Source: Thermosulfidibacter sp. (GTDB taxonomy: Bacteria; Thermosulfidibacterota; Thermosulfidibacteria; Thermosulfidibacterales; Thermosulfidibacteraceae). Taken from it: a stretch of DNA of 53,173 bases. The notes under the pieces are model-generated. The model searched no databases, was not told where the DNA came from, and worked only from the letters and a program-made list of their open reading frames with translations. The translations under genes were made by a program, and so were the position numbers. Below are positions 26,516-35,696 of the stretch, one piece after another. The stretch is from NCBI GenBank assembly GCA_023269715.1, contig JAGDVO010000001.1, positions 147,486 to 200,658 on the forward strand, in the 5' to 3' direction. Every line of letters begins with the position of its first letter. The first letter of the stretch is position 1.

Positions 26516-27490
26516 CTAGTTTTCTATGAAATCCTCTAAAATTTCAAAACGAGGAGTACCACCATCGAATGTGACAGATATAAAGAGTGTCTTAAAGGGA
26601 AAGTTAAAATGCAAAACCCTTGAAAGGTAAAGTGATATAGCCTTTTTGAGGTTCTTCCTCTTCCTAAAGTTCAAACTTTCCACAGGATCGATAACACCAC
26701 TAGAACCCCTAACTTCGACAAAGTAGAGAAAGCCTTCTTTCTTTGCAACTATATCTATCTCCCCAAATCGTGTATAAAAATTCCTATCTATTACTTCAAA
26801 ACCATTTTCCCTTAAAAAATCACAAACCATTTCCTCATAGTAGGAACCTCTCTCCCTTTTACTTTTTTGCTTTACATAAACGGGAAAAAAACTTTTCCTA
26901 TGAATCGGGGTTATACCTAGTTCCTCTATAGCCTCTAGATGCTCATTTGTCCCGTAACCCTTATTCTTGGAAAAGGAGTAACCTGGAAAAACCTTCTCGT
27001 ACCTTGCCATTATTCTATCCCTCACAACCTTAGCAACTATAGAGGCACTCGCTATTACAAAGCTTTTCGCATCGCCGTCGACGATGTTGTAGGTTATAGA
27101 AGACAAAAAGGGCTTGAAATCTCCATCCACAAGTGTAACTACTGGCTTAACCTTAAGTAGAGAAAAAGCCCTCTCCATGGAAAGGGCAGTAGCCCTCCTT
27201 ACGTTTAACTCATCTATTTTAGATGGACCTATGGGATACACGGAAACATCTATAGCCTTTTCTATTATGATGTTATAGAGTCTTTCCCTTTCTAAAGGAT
27301 TCAGCTTCTTAGAATCATCAACATCTATTTCAGGGATTCTTTCAATATCAAATACAACAACCGCACTGACAACTGGCCCAGCAAGTGCTCCTCTACCAGC
27401 TTCATCTACACCTGCAATAAGTCCCTTCTTTAGGTACCTCCTATCAAAGAGGATCTTCCTATAGACTTCATTCTTCTCCATCTGCACCAC
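26516..27490 (-). CDS. rnhB: RNase HII fused to a YraN-family nuclease-fold domain
   Basis: Residues 1 to about 207 are RNase HII, which removes ribonucleotides from [18 protein letters not shown] (Asp29, Glu30), TLVDGD (Asp122) and [14 protein letters not shown]. Residues about 213-324 are a UPF0102/YraN domain: [29 protein letters not shown] and FVEVRGSSG, a restriction-endonuclease-like fold (Glu-Asp-Glu). In many bacteria rnhB and yraN are separate adjacent genes. The frame is continuous with no stop between domains. GTG 27490 (overlapping gyrA by 23 bases) or ATG 27481 may be the start. YraN function is not established. Confidence 0.93.
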   Translation of the reverse strand: MVQMEKNEVYRKILFDRRYLKKGLIAGVDEAGRGALAGPVVSAVVVFDIERIPEIDVDDSKKLNPLERERLYNIIIEKAIDVSVYPIGPSKIDELNVRRATALSMERAFSLLKVKPVVTLVDGDFKPFLSSITYNIVDGDAKSFVIASASIVAKVVRDRIMARYEKVFPGYSFSKNKGYGTNEHLEAIEELGITPIHRKSFFPVYVKQKSKRERGSYYEEMVCDFLRENGFEVIDRNFYTRFGEIDIVAKKEGFLYFVEVRGSSGVIDPVESLNFRKRKNLKKAISLYLSRVLHFNFPFKTLFISVTFDGGTPRFEILEDFIEN

Positions 27491-29915
27491 TTACCGAATA
27501 GAGAGAAACACTAACAACCTCAGAACCTGTGGACAACAACTTAACCCCCACTGTATTTCTGTGGTAGATCGGAATCTCACCAACCGATATCCTTATAGCC
27601 ATACCTTCTTTTGTCACAACCAGTAACTCATCCTCCTCACTAACAGGAATTAGAGTAACCACCTCACCCGTCTTTTCAGTTACATTCTGAATGACAACCC
27701 CGATACCACCCCTACCGGTAACCCTAAGCTCCTCTGTGGGAACCCTTTTACCATAACCATTCTTTGTAACGACGACAACATACATATTAGAACTGACCAC
27801 ACCCACAGAAACTACCTCATCATCATTCCTAAGCTTCATACCCGCGACACCCTTTGCCGTCCTACCCATACTCCTCACTTCATCAGCGCTAAATACTATA
27901 GCTTTGCCCAGTTTTGTCCCTATTATCACCAGGTCCTCTCCATCCACAAGGGTGACTCCAACCAACTCATCACCTTCGGATAACCCCATAGCCTGGATAC
28001 CGCCTCTCTTCGCATTCATAAATTGGAACACAGGTGTTTTCTTCACCATACCTTTCTTGCTCACCATGAGGAAGTTCTGTTCTTTTATCTCCCTCAAGTG
28101 GATTATAGAGGAGATCCTTTCGTTCTCCTGGAGCTTTATGAGGTGTTCTATAGGTATACCTCTTTCCGCCTTGTCCTTTTCTGGTATCTCGTAAACCTTT
28201 ATGCCAAAAACCCTACCCGTGTTCGTGAATATGAAAAGGGTATCCAAAGAATTAGCTATATAGATATGTTCAAGGAAATCTCCGCCTTTCAATGTAACCG
28301 ACTTTCTACCCTTACCACCCTTCTTTTGGAGAGCATATTGAGAAAACTTCGCTCTTTTAACATACCCACGGTGAGTAATGGTAACAACCATATCCTCTTC
28401 TTTTATAAGATCTATATCCCTTATCTCCTCATCGGCATCCGCAATTTGAGTCCTTCTAGCATCACCATATTTGGTCTTCATCTCTATTAATTCCTTCTTT
28501 ATCTCCTCCGCTAGCCTTTCTTCCTTAGTAAGTATGTCTTCAAGATCCTCTATAAGTTTTCTGACTTCGATCAGTTCCTCCTCGATCTTCTTTCTTTCAA
28601 GTGCCGTTAACCTCTGTAACCTCATATCAAGAATCGCCTGGGCCTGCCTATCACTAAGGGAAAATCTCCTCATCAAACGTTCCCTGGCTTCCTGGGGAGT
28701 CCCAGAACCTCTTATTATGGTTATCACCTCGTCAAGGAAATCTACAGCTATCTTCAACCCTTCAAGTATATGCTCCCTCTCGCGAGCCTTCCTTAAATCA
28801 AACTCTGTTCTTTTAGTTACAACTTCCTTTCTGTGGTTTATAAAAACCTCCAGCAGACCTTTAAGATTAAAGAGTACGGGCTCATTGTTGTAAACAGCTA
28901 TAAATATAAGGGCTATTCTAGTTTCCAACTGGGTGTACTTGAATAGCTTACGTTTAACAAATTCTTCATCTTCACCCGGTTTGAGTTCCATAACTATTCT
29001 TACACCTTCTCTGTTTGACTCATCCCTCACAGACTTAACCTCGCTCAACTTGCCCTGCTCTATAAGGGAGGCTATCCTCTCAACAAGTGAAGCTTTATTG
29101 ACACCATAGGGAATCTCTACTATAACAAGATTTGCTCCCCTTTTCGTATCTTCCCTAATAACCTTCCCTCTTAACGTTATACTTCCCCTTCCAGTCTCAT
29201 AGGCTTTTTTCACTTCCTCAATTCCCATTATGACCCCACCAGTGGGGAAATCGGGGCCCCTTATAAAACTCATTATGTCATCAAGAGTTGAATCTGGATT
29301 ATCAAGGATGTAGAGTATAGCATCTATAATTTCCACAAGATTGTGCGGAGGAATGGAAGTAGCCATTCCCACAGCTATACCCTGAGTCCCATTGATTAGT
29401 AGATTTGGTATCTTCGTGGGAAGCACAACGGGTTCCATGAAGGAACCATCAAAATTGGCTACAAAATCAACAGTTTCCTTTTCTATATCCTTTAAAAATT
29501 CCTCCGCAATCTTTGCCATCCTTACCTCGGTGTATCTCATCGCTGCTGGAGGATCCCCATCCATGGAACCGAAATTACCCTGGCCATCAACAAGAGGATA
29601 TCTCATATTGAAATCCTGAACCATTCTCACAAGTGCCTCATAAACAGAAGTATCACCATGGGGATGGTACTTACCGAGAACTTCTCCAACAACACGGGCA
29701 CTCTTTTTGTAAGGTCTGTTAGAGAGTAATCCCAGTTCCCACATAGCATAGAGTATCCTTCTCTGGACAGGCTTCAAACCATCTCTCGCATCAGGGATGG
29801 CTCTACCAATTATTACACTCATTGCATAATCTAGATAGGCACCCTTCAACTCCTCCTCTATTCTAACAGGTACTATACTCTCATCTCCATCCGAAAAGGT
29901 TAACTGTTTCTTCAT
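27468..29915 (-). CDS. gyrA: DNA gyrase subunit A
   Basis: Introduces negative supercoils together with GyrB. The 815-residue protein has the opening [34 protein letters not shown]-type region (near residue 14), [15 protein letters not shown], the catalytic Tyr in AMRYTEVRM near residue 124, and a C-terminal beta-pinwheel with the GyrA box as QKKGGKG, which supports gyrase rather than topoisomerase IV. In the quinolone-determining region Thr and Glu occupy the places of E. coli Ser83 and Asp87. It lies between gatC and the rnhB fusion. gyrB is not in the window. Confidence 0.96.
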   Translation of the reverse strand: MKKQLTFSDGDESIVPVRIEEELKGAYLDYAMSVIIGRAIPDARDGLKPVQRRILYAMWELGLLSNRPYKKSARVVGEVLGKYHPHGDTSVYEALVRMVQDFNMRYPLVDGQGNFGSMDGDPPAAMRYTEVRMAKIAEEFLKDIEKETVDFVANFDGSFMEPVVLPTKIPNLLINGTQGIAVGMATSIPPHNLVEIIDAILYILDNPDSTLDDIMSFIRGPDFPTGGVIMGIEEVKKAYETGRGSITLRGKVIREDTKRGANLVIVEIPYGVNKASLVERIASLIEQGKLSEVKSVRDESNREGVRIVMELKPGEDEEFVKRKLFKYTQLETRIALIFIAVYNNEPVLFNLKGLLEVFINHRKEVVTKRTEFDLRKAREREHILEGLKIAVDFLDEVITIIRGSGTPQEARERLMRRFSLSDRQAQAILDMRLQRLTALERKKIEEELIEVRKLIEDLEDILTKEERLAEEIKKELIEMKTKYGDARRTQIADADEEIRDIDLIKEEDMVVTITHRGYVKRAKFSQYALQKKGGKGRKSVTLKGGDFLEHIYIANSLDTLFIFTNTGRVFGIKVYEIPEKDKAERGIPIEHLIKLQENERISSIIHLREIKEQNFLMVSKKGMVKKTPVFQFMNAKRGGIQAMGLSEGDELVGVTLVDGEDLVIIGTKLGKAIVFSADEVRSMGRTAKGVAGMKLRNDDEVVSVGVVSSNMYVVVVTKNGYGKRVPTEELRVTGRGGIGVVIQNVTEKTGEVVTLIPVSEEDELLVVTKEGMAIRISVGEIPIYHRNTVGVKLLSTGSEVVSVSLYSVSGADGEE

Positions 29916-29942
29916 CTCCTATCTCCTTCCTCTTAATTCTTT

Positions 29943-30230
29943 CTATGTTTCTATTATCTTCGGAACTCTGAAGAAACCATCCTTTCTATCGGGAGCGTTC
30001 AACAAGGCCTCCTCATTACTCAGCCAATTTTTAACCACATCTTCCCTCAACCTCTGCTCTATAGTAAAGGGATGGTACATAGGCTCCACACCATCAACAT
30101 CCACTTCCTTCAGTTTCTCTACATACTCTATTATCCTCACAAGATCCTTTATTAATTTCTCACCTTCTTCCCGGGTAAAATCTATCTTCGCTATCTGAGC
30201 AATGTATTCAAGCTCCTTTCTATCCACCAT
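29943..30230 (-). CDS. gatC: Asp-tRNA(Asn)/Glu-tRNA(Gln) amidotransferase subunit C
   Basis: Small stabilising subunit of GatCAB, which amidates Glu-tRNA-Gln and Asp-tRNA-Asn. The 95-residue protein shows the family pattern ELEYIAQIAKIDFTREEGEKL, then LKEVDVDGVEPMYHP and the terminal GFFRVPKIIE. gatA and gatB are not adjacent. GGAAGGGTG precedes ATG 30230. It fits a non-discriminating GltX in this organism. Confidence 0.93.
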   Translation of the reverse strand: MVDRKELEYIAQIAKIDFTREEGEKLIKDLVRIIEYVEKLKEVDVDGVEPMYHPFTIEQRLREDVVKNWLSNEEALLNAPDRKDGFFRVPKIIET

Positions 30231-30266
30231 ACATACACCCTTCCAGATATCTATTTAACAAGTTTA

Positions 30267-32408
30267 CTACAACTTCCTTAGATTTGCAAAGGAAAGGGCG
30301 ATCAGCTTAACTCCAACTTTTTCGAATCTTATCAAAGCCTTGGCACTATCACCACTACCATATATATCTATCACACTACCTAGACCAAAAATAGGATGCT
30401 CCACAATATCTCCTCTCCTTATCGTACCAGAATCGTCAGAATCTCTCTTAGAGGTGCTCTTAGAATTCACTTTACTTGGGACTTCAAGCTTTATAAACTC
30501 TAGGTACTTATCAGGAATATCCTTTATGAACCTAGAGGGTTTTGAATCCTTAAGCTTTCCGTATACACTCCTTCTCTTGCAGTAAGAAATAAACAGTTCG
30601 TCCTTTGCCCTCGTTATACCAACATAAAACAACCTCCTCTCCTCTTCGATTTCGTAGGAATCTTCAGATAGAGAATGGGGTATGAGTCCTTCTTCAACCC
30701 CTGCTATAAAAACAACCGGGAATTCCAAGCCCTTGGCAGAGTGTAAGGTCATAAGGGTAACACAATCACTTTCCCTGTAGTTATCAACACTCGTAGCTAT
30801 AGTAATCCTATCGATCATATACCGTAAACCATCCTCAAGCTCATCATACTCACTAGCCACGTTAAGAAGTTCCTTTATATTCTCAAGCCTTGAATAAGCC
30901 TCTCCTGTACCATCTTCTTCAAGCATTTTCTTATAACCACTCCTTTCTAAAAGCTCTGCAATAAACTCACTCGGAGCAAAGACATTCACCCTCTCCCTCA
31001 TATATTCTATAAGTTCTATGAAACTCTTGATACCCTGCTTACGTGTAACTGTAAGTAAGGGAGAAGACAAAAGTGACTTCAGGGCAGACATTACATCCAT
31101 GCCCTGTTCTATCCTTTCCATGATCAGCCTGAAGGTAGCCTCTCCAATCCCTCTATTCGGTACGTTTATTATCCTCTTCAACGAAAAGAGATCATCGAGA
31201 TTAAGTATGAATCGCACATAGGATATAACATCCTTAACTTCCTTCCTCTCGTAAAACCTAAAGGCACCAACCAAAACATAGGGTATCCTTTCCCTTATAA
31301 GTTCTTCCTCAAAGACACGGGACTGGTAGTTAGTTCTGTAAAATATAGCATAATCTCTATAAGGCCTTTTTAATTCCTTTATCTTTGAAACGACAAACCT
31401 TGCCTCATCCCTTTCATCTATCGCTTCGTAAAGTTTAACTTTTGAACCACCAGTTTTCACAGATTCTATGACCTTCCACCTTCTCATAGAATTTTTCGAT
31501 ATAACAGCATTAGCAACGCTTATTATAAAGGGGGTTGACCTGAAGTTTTCCTTCAGGAAGATAACCTTCGCATCAGGAAAATCCTTCTCAAAGTCCATTA
31601 TATTTCTGATATCCGCATTTCTCCAAGAGTATATTGACTGATCTTCATCACCAACGACACATATATTCCTGTGTTCTTCTGCTATGTTCTTAACTATGTA
31701 GTACTGAACCCTATTCGTATCTTGATACTCATCAACCATGACATACTTAAACCGATTCCTCACCCAGTTCAGGATAGAGGGATGATCCCTAAAAAGCATA
31801 AGAGTGTTCAACAACAGATCGTCAAAATCCATAAGAGAATGCTTAAAAAGATAAGATCTATAACTCTCAAATATCTCATAGAGTTCTTCATCACAGGGTA
31901 AGTTCGAATACTCTATCTCATAGTAATCATTTATGTTGCATCTTATAGCGGAAAATATCTCAACTAACCTTTTAACTGAAAATTTAGAGTCTATACCCGT
32001 TCCTTTGAGTATTTCGTTTATTATGGCTTTCTGGTCATTCTCATCCACTATCGAAAAATCGTTTCTGTAACCTATTCTATCAGCAAACCTCCTCAAAAGC
32101 CAAAGAGAAAAAGAGTGAAAAGTAGAAAAGAGTATCTCACTTCTATCAAAGGTAAAACCACATCTATCAAGAATATCACAGACCCTTTCCTTCATCTCAT
32201 TAGCCGCCCTGTTTGTAAAGGTAAGAGCCAATATAGACCTGAGAGGTATACCCTTTGTAGCTATATAAGCACCCCGTACAGTAACGACCCTGGTCTTACC
32301 AGAACCAGGACCAGCAATAACCGCCACTGGACCGTCTATGGATTCCACAGCTTCCCTTTGACTCGGTGTAAGTGTGGAAAGAAGACTATCGATCACTTCT
32401 ACATTCAT
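30267..32408 (-). CDS. UvrD/PcrA-type superfamily 1 DNA helicase
   Basis: ATP-dependent 3'-5' helicase for nucleotide excision repair and fork maintenance. The 713-residue protein has Walker A GPGSGKTRV near residue 34, TFTNRAANEMKER, Walker B VDEYQDTN near 227, DEDQSIYSWRNAD, LKENFRST, VTLMTLHSAKGLEFPVVF and RRLFYVGITRAKDEL. The C-terminal 60 residues form the Tudor-like RNA-polymerase-binding module (GDIVEHPIFGLGSV) found in PcrA/UvrD. PcrA versus UvrD is a naming matter. Its start lies inside pseG (23-base overlap). Confidence 0.94.
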   Translation of the reverse strand: MNVEVIDSLLSTLTPSQREAVESIDGPVAVIAGPGSGKTRVVTVRGAYIATKGIPLRSILALTFTNRAANEMKERVCDILDRCGFTFDRSEILFSTFHSFSLWLLRRFADRIGYRNDFSIVDENDQKAIINEILKGTGIDSKFSVKRLVEIFSAIRCNINDYYEIEYSNLPCDEELYEIFESYRSYLFKHSLMDFDDLLLNTLMLFRDHPSILNWVRNRFKYVMVDEYQDTNRVQYYIVKNIAEEHRNICVVGDEDQSIYSWRNADIRNIMDFEKDFPDAKVIFLKENFRSTPFIISVANAVISKNSMRRWKVIESVKTGGSKVKLYEAIDERDEARFVVSKIKELKRPYRDYAIFYRTNYQSRVFEEELIRERIPYVLVGAFRFYERKEVKDVISYVRFILNLDDLFSLKRIINVPNRGIGEATFRLIMERIEQGMDVMSALKSLLSSPLLTVTRKQGIKSFIELIEYMRERVNVFAPSEFIAELLERSGYKKMLEEDGTGEAYSRLENIKELLNVASEYDELEDGLRYMIDRITIATSVDNYRESDCVTLMTLHSAKGLEFPVVFIAGVEEGLIPHSLSEDSYEIEEERRLFYVGITRAKDELFISYCKRRSVYGKLKDSKPSRFIKDIPDKYLEFIKLEVPSKVNSKSTSKRDSDDSGTIRRGDIVEHPIFGLGSVIDIYGSGDSAKALIRFEKVGVKLIALSFANLRKL

Positions 32409-33399
32409 CGATACTCCTACCCATAGCCTTTAAAATTTCAGATACAACCCTTCTTGCCCCTTTCCCATCAACTATGTTTCTACCAATGGCACCCATTCTC
32501 GATCTTACCTCTGGATCCCTAAGCTCCTCTATAGCTATAGCGATATTTTCAAATAAATTATCATCCATAGAGCTTCCAACATATCTAGCAAATCCAACTC
32601 TCTGCCAACCTTCACAGTTTAACAACTGATTCTCAACAATAGCAAAAAGAATAGCCGGAACTCCTATTCTCGCAAGCTCATAACTTGTCTGACCACCTGC
32701 ACTTATAGCAATGTCGGATTCTAGCATAATTTCCCTCATAATTCCACCATCAGGAGAATTGACCAAAATGGTAGCCCTATCAGCCTCCCTTATAACACAC
32801 TCGATACCTTCCATAGCCTTACTTACAACCACAAACTTTGTAATATCAGGATAAGCTTTCAGTACAGCCAAAATCTTGGAAATTATGCTAGCAGTATCAC
32901 CACCACCTGCTGTAACCAGTATACTTTTTATCTCCCTGTTTATCTTTTTCTCCTCAACATCCCAGAATTCTCTTCTCAAAGGTAAAAACTTAGTACCGAG
33001 AAGATATCTCACATTTTCTCTTTTCGGATAGCATAACGATTCGGCGTACAGGGTCCCATTAACAACTATTCCAAAGGGGTATTCCAGCCTCCTATAGTCA
33101 TCGAAAAATACTGGTAAACAGACATTTTTTACCACATCCATACAAAAATCGTAATCTATGCTATAACTATCCAAGACTACAACATCATAGGACTCCAATA
33201 TACCCAAAATACTAGAACTAAGCCAATCGAAAAATCGGTAATTCACACCCTTTAGTATAGAGCTTACAGACTCATCACCCCTTACGAAAAAGTCAGGCAC
33301 AATACCCACCTCTAAAAAGGCCTGATAAATAGAGAGCATCCTCGTTACATGACCATAACCAGTATCTTTACCCCCTTCTGTAAGCATCAAAACTCTCAT
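32386..33399 (-). CDS. pseG: UDP-2,4-diacetamido-2,4,6-trideoxy-L-altropyranose hydrolase
   Basis: Removes UDP from the fourth intermediate of pseudaminic acid synthesis. The 337-residue GT-B-like protein opens with LMLTEGGKDTGYGHVTRMLS, where Gly-His is the catalytic region, then VVLDSYSID, LLGTKFLPLRREFW, TAGGGDTASI and ISAGGQTSYELARIGVPAILF. It is translationally coupled to the SpsF-like gene upstream (ATGA). Family neighbours support the role. pseH and pseI are absent here. Confidence 0.88.
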   Translation of the reverse strand: MRVLMLTEGGKDTGYGHVTRMLSIYQAFLEVGIVPDFFVRGDESVSSILKGVNYRFFDWLSSSILGILESYDVVVLDSYSIDYDFCMDVVKNVCLPVFFDDYRRLEYPFGIVVNGTLYAESLCYPKRENVRYLLGTKFLPLRREFWDVEEKKINREIKSILVTAGGGDTASIISKILAVLKAYPDITKFVVVSKAMEGIECVIREADRATILVNSPDGGIMREIMLESDIAISAGGQTSYELARIGVPAILFAIVENQLLNCEGWQRVGFARYVGSSMDDNLFENIAIAIEELRDPEVRSRMGAIGRNIVDGKGARRVVSEILKAMGRSIDECRSDR

Positions 33400-34235
33400 A
33401 ACTTCAGATTCTCCAGTATCCTAAGGACATTGAAAAGTTCCTGTAGTCTAAGTAGCTTCTTTGCCTCTTCGAGTTCCTCCTCTAAACAACTAAACACCCT
33501 TTTCTGTAAGACCCTTTCATTTATAAACTTCAACCAGGGTTTTTTTATAAATAGAGCAACGAGCTCAGATGAGTCGAAATAAGGCTTATCCGGATAAAGG
33601 TAGTCAAATACCGCACACAAAAGAGTGTAGTCCTCTTTAGTATCAAGGGTTACTCTTATGTCTGGATAGTTAAGTTCAGGTGGTGCTGTTAAGAGAGAGA
33701 TCTTAAAACTTTCCGCTTTGGTCTTATATATGTAGGGGCAAACATGTTCCCTATCGTACTTCTCCCTCGCTTCAAAATAAGCTTTCTCCAAAGCTTCGAA
33801 AGAAACGACTTCAACATCAAGACCGTAAGGAAAGGTCCTCCTAAGGGTATTTGAAGTATAATCGGCCTTTTCCTTTAAATGCAGATTTATGGCATTATCA
33901 ACTATGTTCCAGTCTATGCAGGGGCAATCCCCTGTTATCCTAACCACTATATCCAATCCGTTTTCCTTCGAAGCAAAGTAGTACCTTTCAAGAACATCCT
34001 CAACACTACCCCTATAGCACTTAACGTCCTCCCTTCCTGCTATCTCCGCTATAGCATCGTCTTCAGATAGACGTGTGGTAGCAACAACTATATCGTCGAT
34101 AAGCTTAGACCTTCTTACCCTACTTATCACATGTTGAAGTACTGATATTCCACTACCATAGGGAAGATCCTTCAAAACCTTAGCTGGTAGTCTCGTCGAT
34201 CCCGTTCTAGCCTGGATAATCGCACCTATCTTCAT
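33396..34235 (-). CDS. SpsF-like sugar nucleotidyltransferase
   Basis: A 279-residue nucleotidyltransferase of the SpsF family. It has IGAIIQARTGSTRLPAKVL at the start, VVATTRLSEDDAI, RITGDCPCID and RVTLDTKEDY. SpsF homologues sit in spore coat and pseudaminic/legionaminic acid clusters and are annotated as CTP-dependent transferases; here it may supply the activation step (PseF-like), but true PseF has a different opening, so this is inference. ATG 34235 gives the canonical start; a longer frame to 34298 adds 21 residues without homology. It is divergent from glmU. Confidence 0.85.
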   Translation of the reverse strand: MKIGAIIQARTGSTRLPAKVLKDLPYGSGISVLQHVISRVRRSKLIDDIVVATTRLSEDDAIAEIAGREDVKCYRGSVEDVLERYYFASKENGLDIVVRITGDCPCIDWNIVDNAINLHLKEKADYTSNTLRRTFPYGLDVEVVSFEALEKAYFEAREKYDREHVCPYIYKTKAESFKISLLTAPPELNYPDIRVTLDTKEDYTLLCAVFDYLYPDKPYFDSSELVALFIKKPWLKFINERVLQKRVFSCLEEELEEAKKLLRLQELFNVLRILENLKL

Positions 34236-34242
34236 AAGTGGA

Positions 34243-34248
34243 ATAATA
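34243..34248 (-). promoter_or_regulatory. -10 box ahead of the spsF-like gene
   Basis: TATTAT on the minus strand ends 7 bases before ATG 34235. No Shine-Dalgarno is seen and the -35 region is weak. The spacing suggests a leaderless message. Confidence 0.35.
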
Positions 34249-34323
34249 GCATCAAAGGTAGTAGACTTCCAGAGTAGCTCAAAATATAGTAATATCAAAA
34301 CGATAACTTATAAGGAGTTGGTA

Positions 34324-35694
34324 ATGAAAGTGGACACTATAATACTCGCAGCTGGAAAAGGTACGAGAATGAAAAGTGAAATACCGAAGGTGTTACACAA
34401 AATAGGAACGAAAAGCATGCTAGAAATAATCATAGAAAAACTAAAAAACATATCCGACAAAATAATCATAGTAATTGGCTTCAAAGGGAATATGGTAAAG
34501 GAAAAGTTTGAGAAAATTTATAGTGACATCCATTTTGTCGAACAGAGGGAACAACTGGGTACAGCACACGCGGTAAGAGTAGCACTGAATAGTATAGAGG
34601 GAGACGTAAGTCTTATAATCCCCGGAGATGCACCTTTTGTAAAAAGAGAAACACTTAGTAAAATGGTGGAAATGCTAAAGGAAGCCGATATGATAGCACT
34701 ACTCATGGAAGTAAGAAATCCAAAAGGTTACGGTAGAGCTATACTAGAAAGAGATAGACTGGTAAGGATAGTTGAAGAAAGTGATCTAAACAACGAAGAA
34801 AAAAACATAAATATTGTAAACACAGGAATCTACGCTATAAAAACAGCTTTACTCAGGGAATTCATAGAAAGTGTAAAATTAAATCCCAAGAAATCAGAAT
34901 TCTATTTTACAGATATAGTAGAAATTTTAGATAGAAACGGCAAAATTGTAAAATACATAATAGTGGAGGAGGAAGAAGGAATGGGAATAAACGATAGAAA
35001 ACAGCTTATAAAGGCCTATAAAGAGAGAAACCTGAAGAAAGTAGAAGAACTGTTAGAAAGAGGTGTAACTATCCTATCTCCTGAAAATACCTATATAGAC
35101 GAAGAGGTTGAAATAGGAATAGACACAGTGATATGGCCGTACGTATTTATAACGGGTAATACAAGAATCGGCAAAAACTGCGAAATAAAACCCTTTACAG
35201 TTATAATCAACTCGACGATCCAGGATGGATGTAATATAAGGGAATATTCACACATAGAGGGAGCAGTTGTAGAAGAAGAGGTCATCATAGGTCCTTTTGC
35301 TAGGATAAGACCTAACACTCTTATAAAGAAGGGGGCAAGAATAGGAAACTTTGTAGAGCTAAAGAACACAATCATGGGGGAAAAGAGCCAGGCAAATCAT
35401 CTTGCCTACCTAGGTGATGCAACTATAGGTAATGGTGTAAACATAGGCGCTGGTGTGATAACATGCAACTACGATGGTGTAAGGAAAAATCCGACATTTA
35501 TAGATGATGGTGCTTTCATAGGAAGTGATTGTCAACTTGTAGCTCCTGTGAGAATAGGTAAAAATGTACTTGTCGGAGCTGGAACTACTGTAACCAAGGA
35601 TGTTCCAGATGAATCACTAGCGGTATCCAGAGCACCGCTTAAAATAATAGAGGGCAAGGGTATGACATACTACAGAAACAAGAGGAGCAGATAG
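34324..35694 (+). CDS. glmU: bifunctional GlmU (GlcN-1-P acetyltransferase / UDP-GlcNAc pyrophosphorylase)
   Basis: Makes UDP-GlcNAc for peptidoglycan, LPS and the pseudaminic acid route. The N-terminal pyrophosphorylase has ILAAGKGTRMKSEIPKVLH and GTAHAVRVAL; the C-terminal left-handed beta-helix (about 255-456) has hexapeptide repeats and the acetyltransferase segment NHLAYLGDATIGNGVNIGAG, then CNYDG. ATG 34324 is chosen because AAGGAG lies 6 bases ahead; TTG 34318 is two codons upstream. The glmS gene begins 2 bases after its stop. Confidence 0.96.
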   Translation: MKVDTIILAAGKGTRMKSEIPKVLHKIGTKSMLEIIIEKLKNISDKIIIVIGFKGNMVKEKFEKIYSDIHFVEQREQLGTAHAVRVALNSIEGDVSLIIPGDAPFVKRETLSKMVEMLKEADMIALLMEVRNPKGYGRAILERDRLVRIVEESDLNNEEKNINIVNTGIYAIKTALLREFIESVKLNPKKSEFYFTDIVEILDRNGKIVKYIIVEEEEGMGINDRKQLIKAYKERNLKKVEELLERGVTILSPENTYIDEEVEIGIDTVIWPYVFITGNTRIGKNCEIKPFTVIINSTIQDGCNIREYSHIEGAVVEEEVIIGPFARIRPNTLIKKGARIGNFVELKNTIMGEKSQANHLAYLGDATIGNGVNIGAGVITCNYDGVRKNPTFIDDGAFIGSDCQLVAPVRIGKNVLVGAGTTVTKDVPDESLAVSRAPLKIIEGKGMTYYRNKRSR

Positions 35695-35696
35695 AT

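Noticed and set aside
29560-29720. Quinolone-resistance change in GyrA (Thr and Glu at the Ser83 and Asp87 positions)
   Set aside because: These residues are common natural variants; sequence alone does not show resistance.
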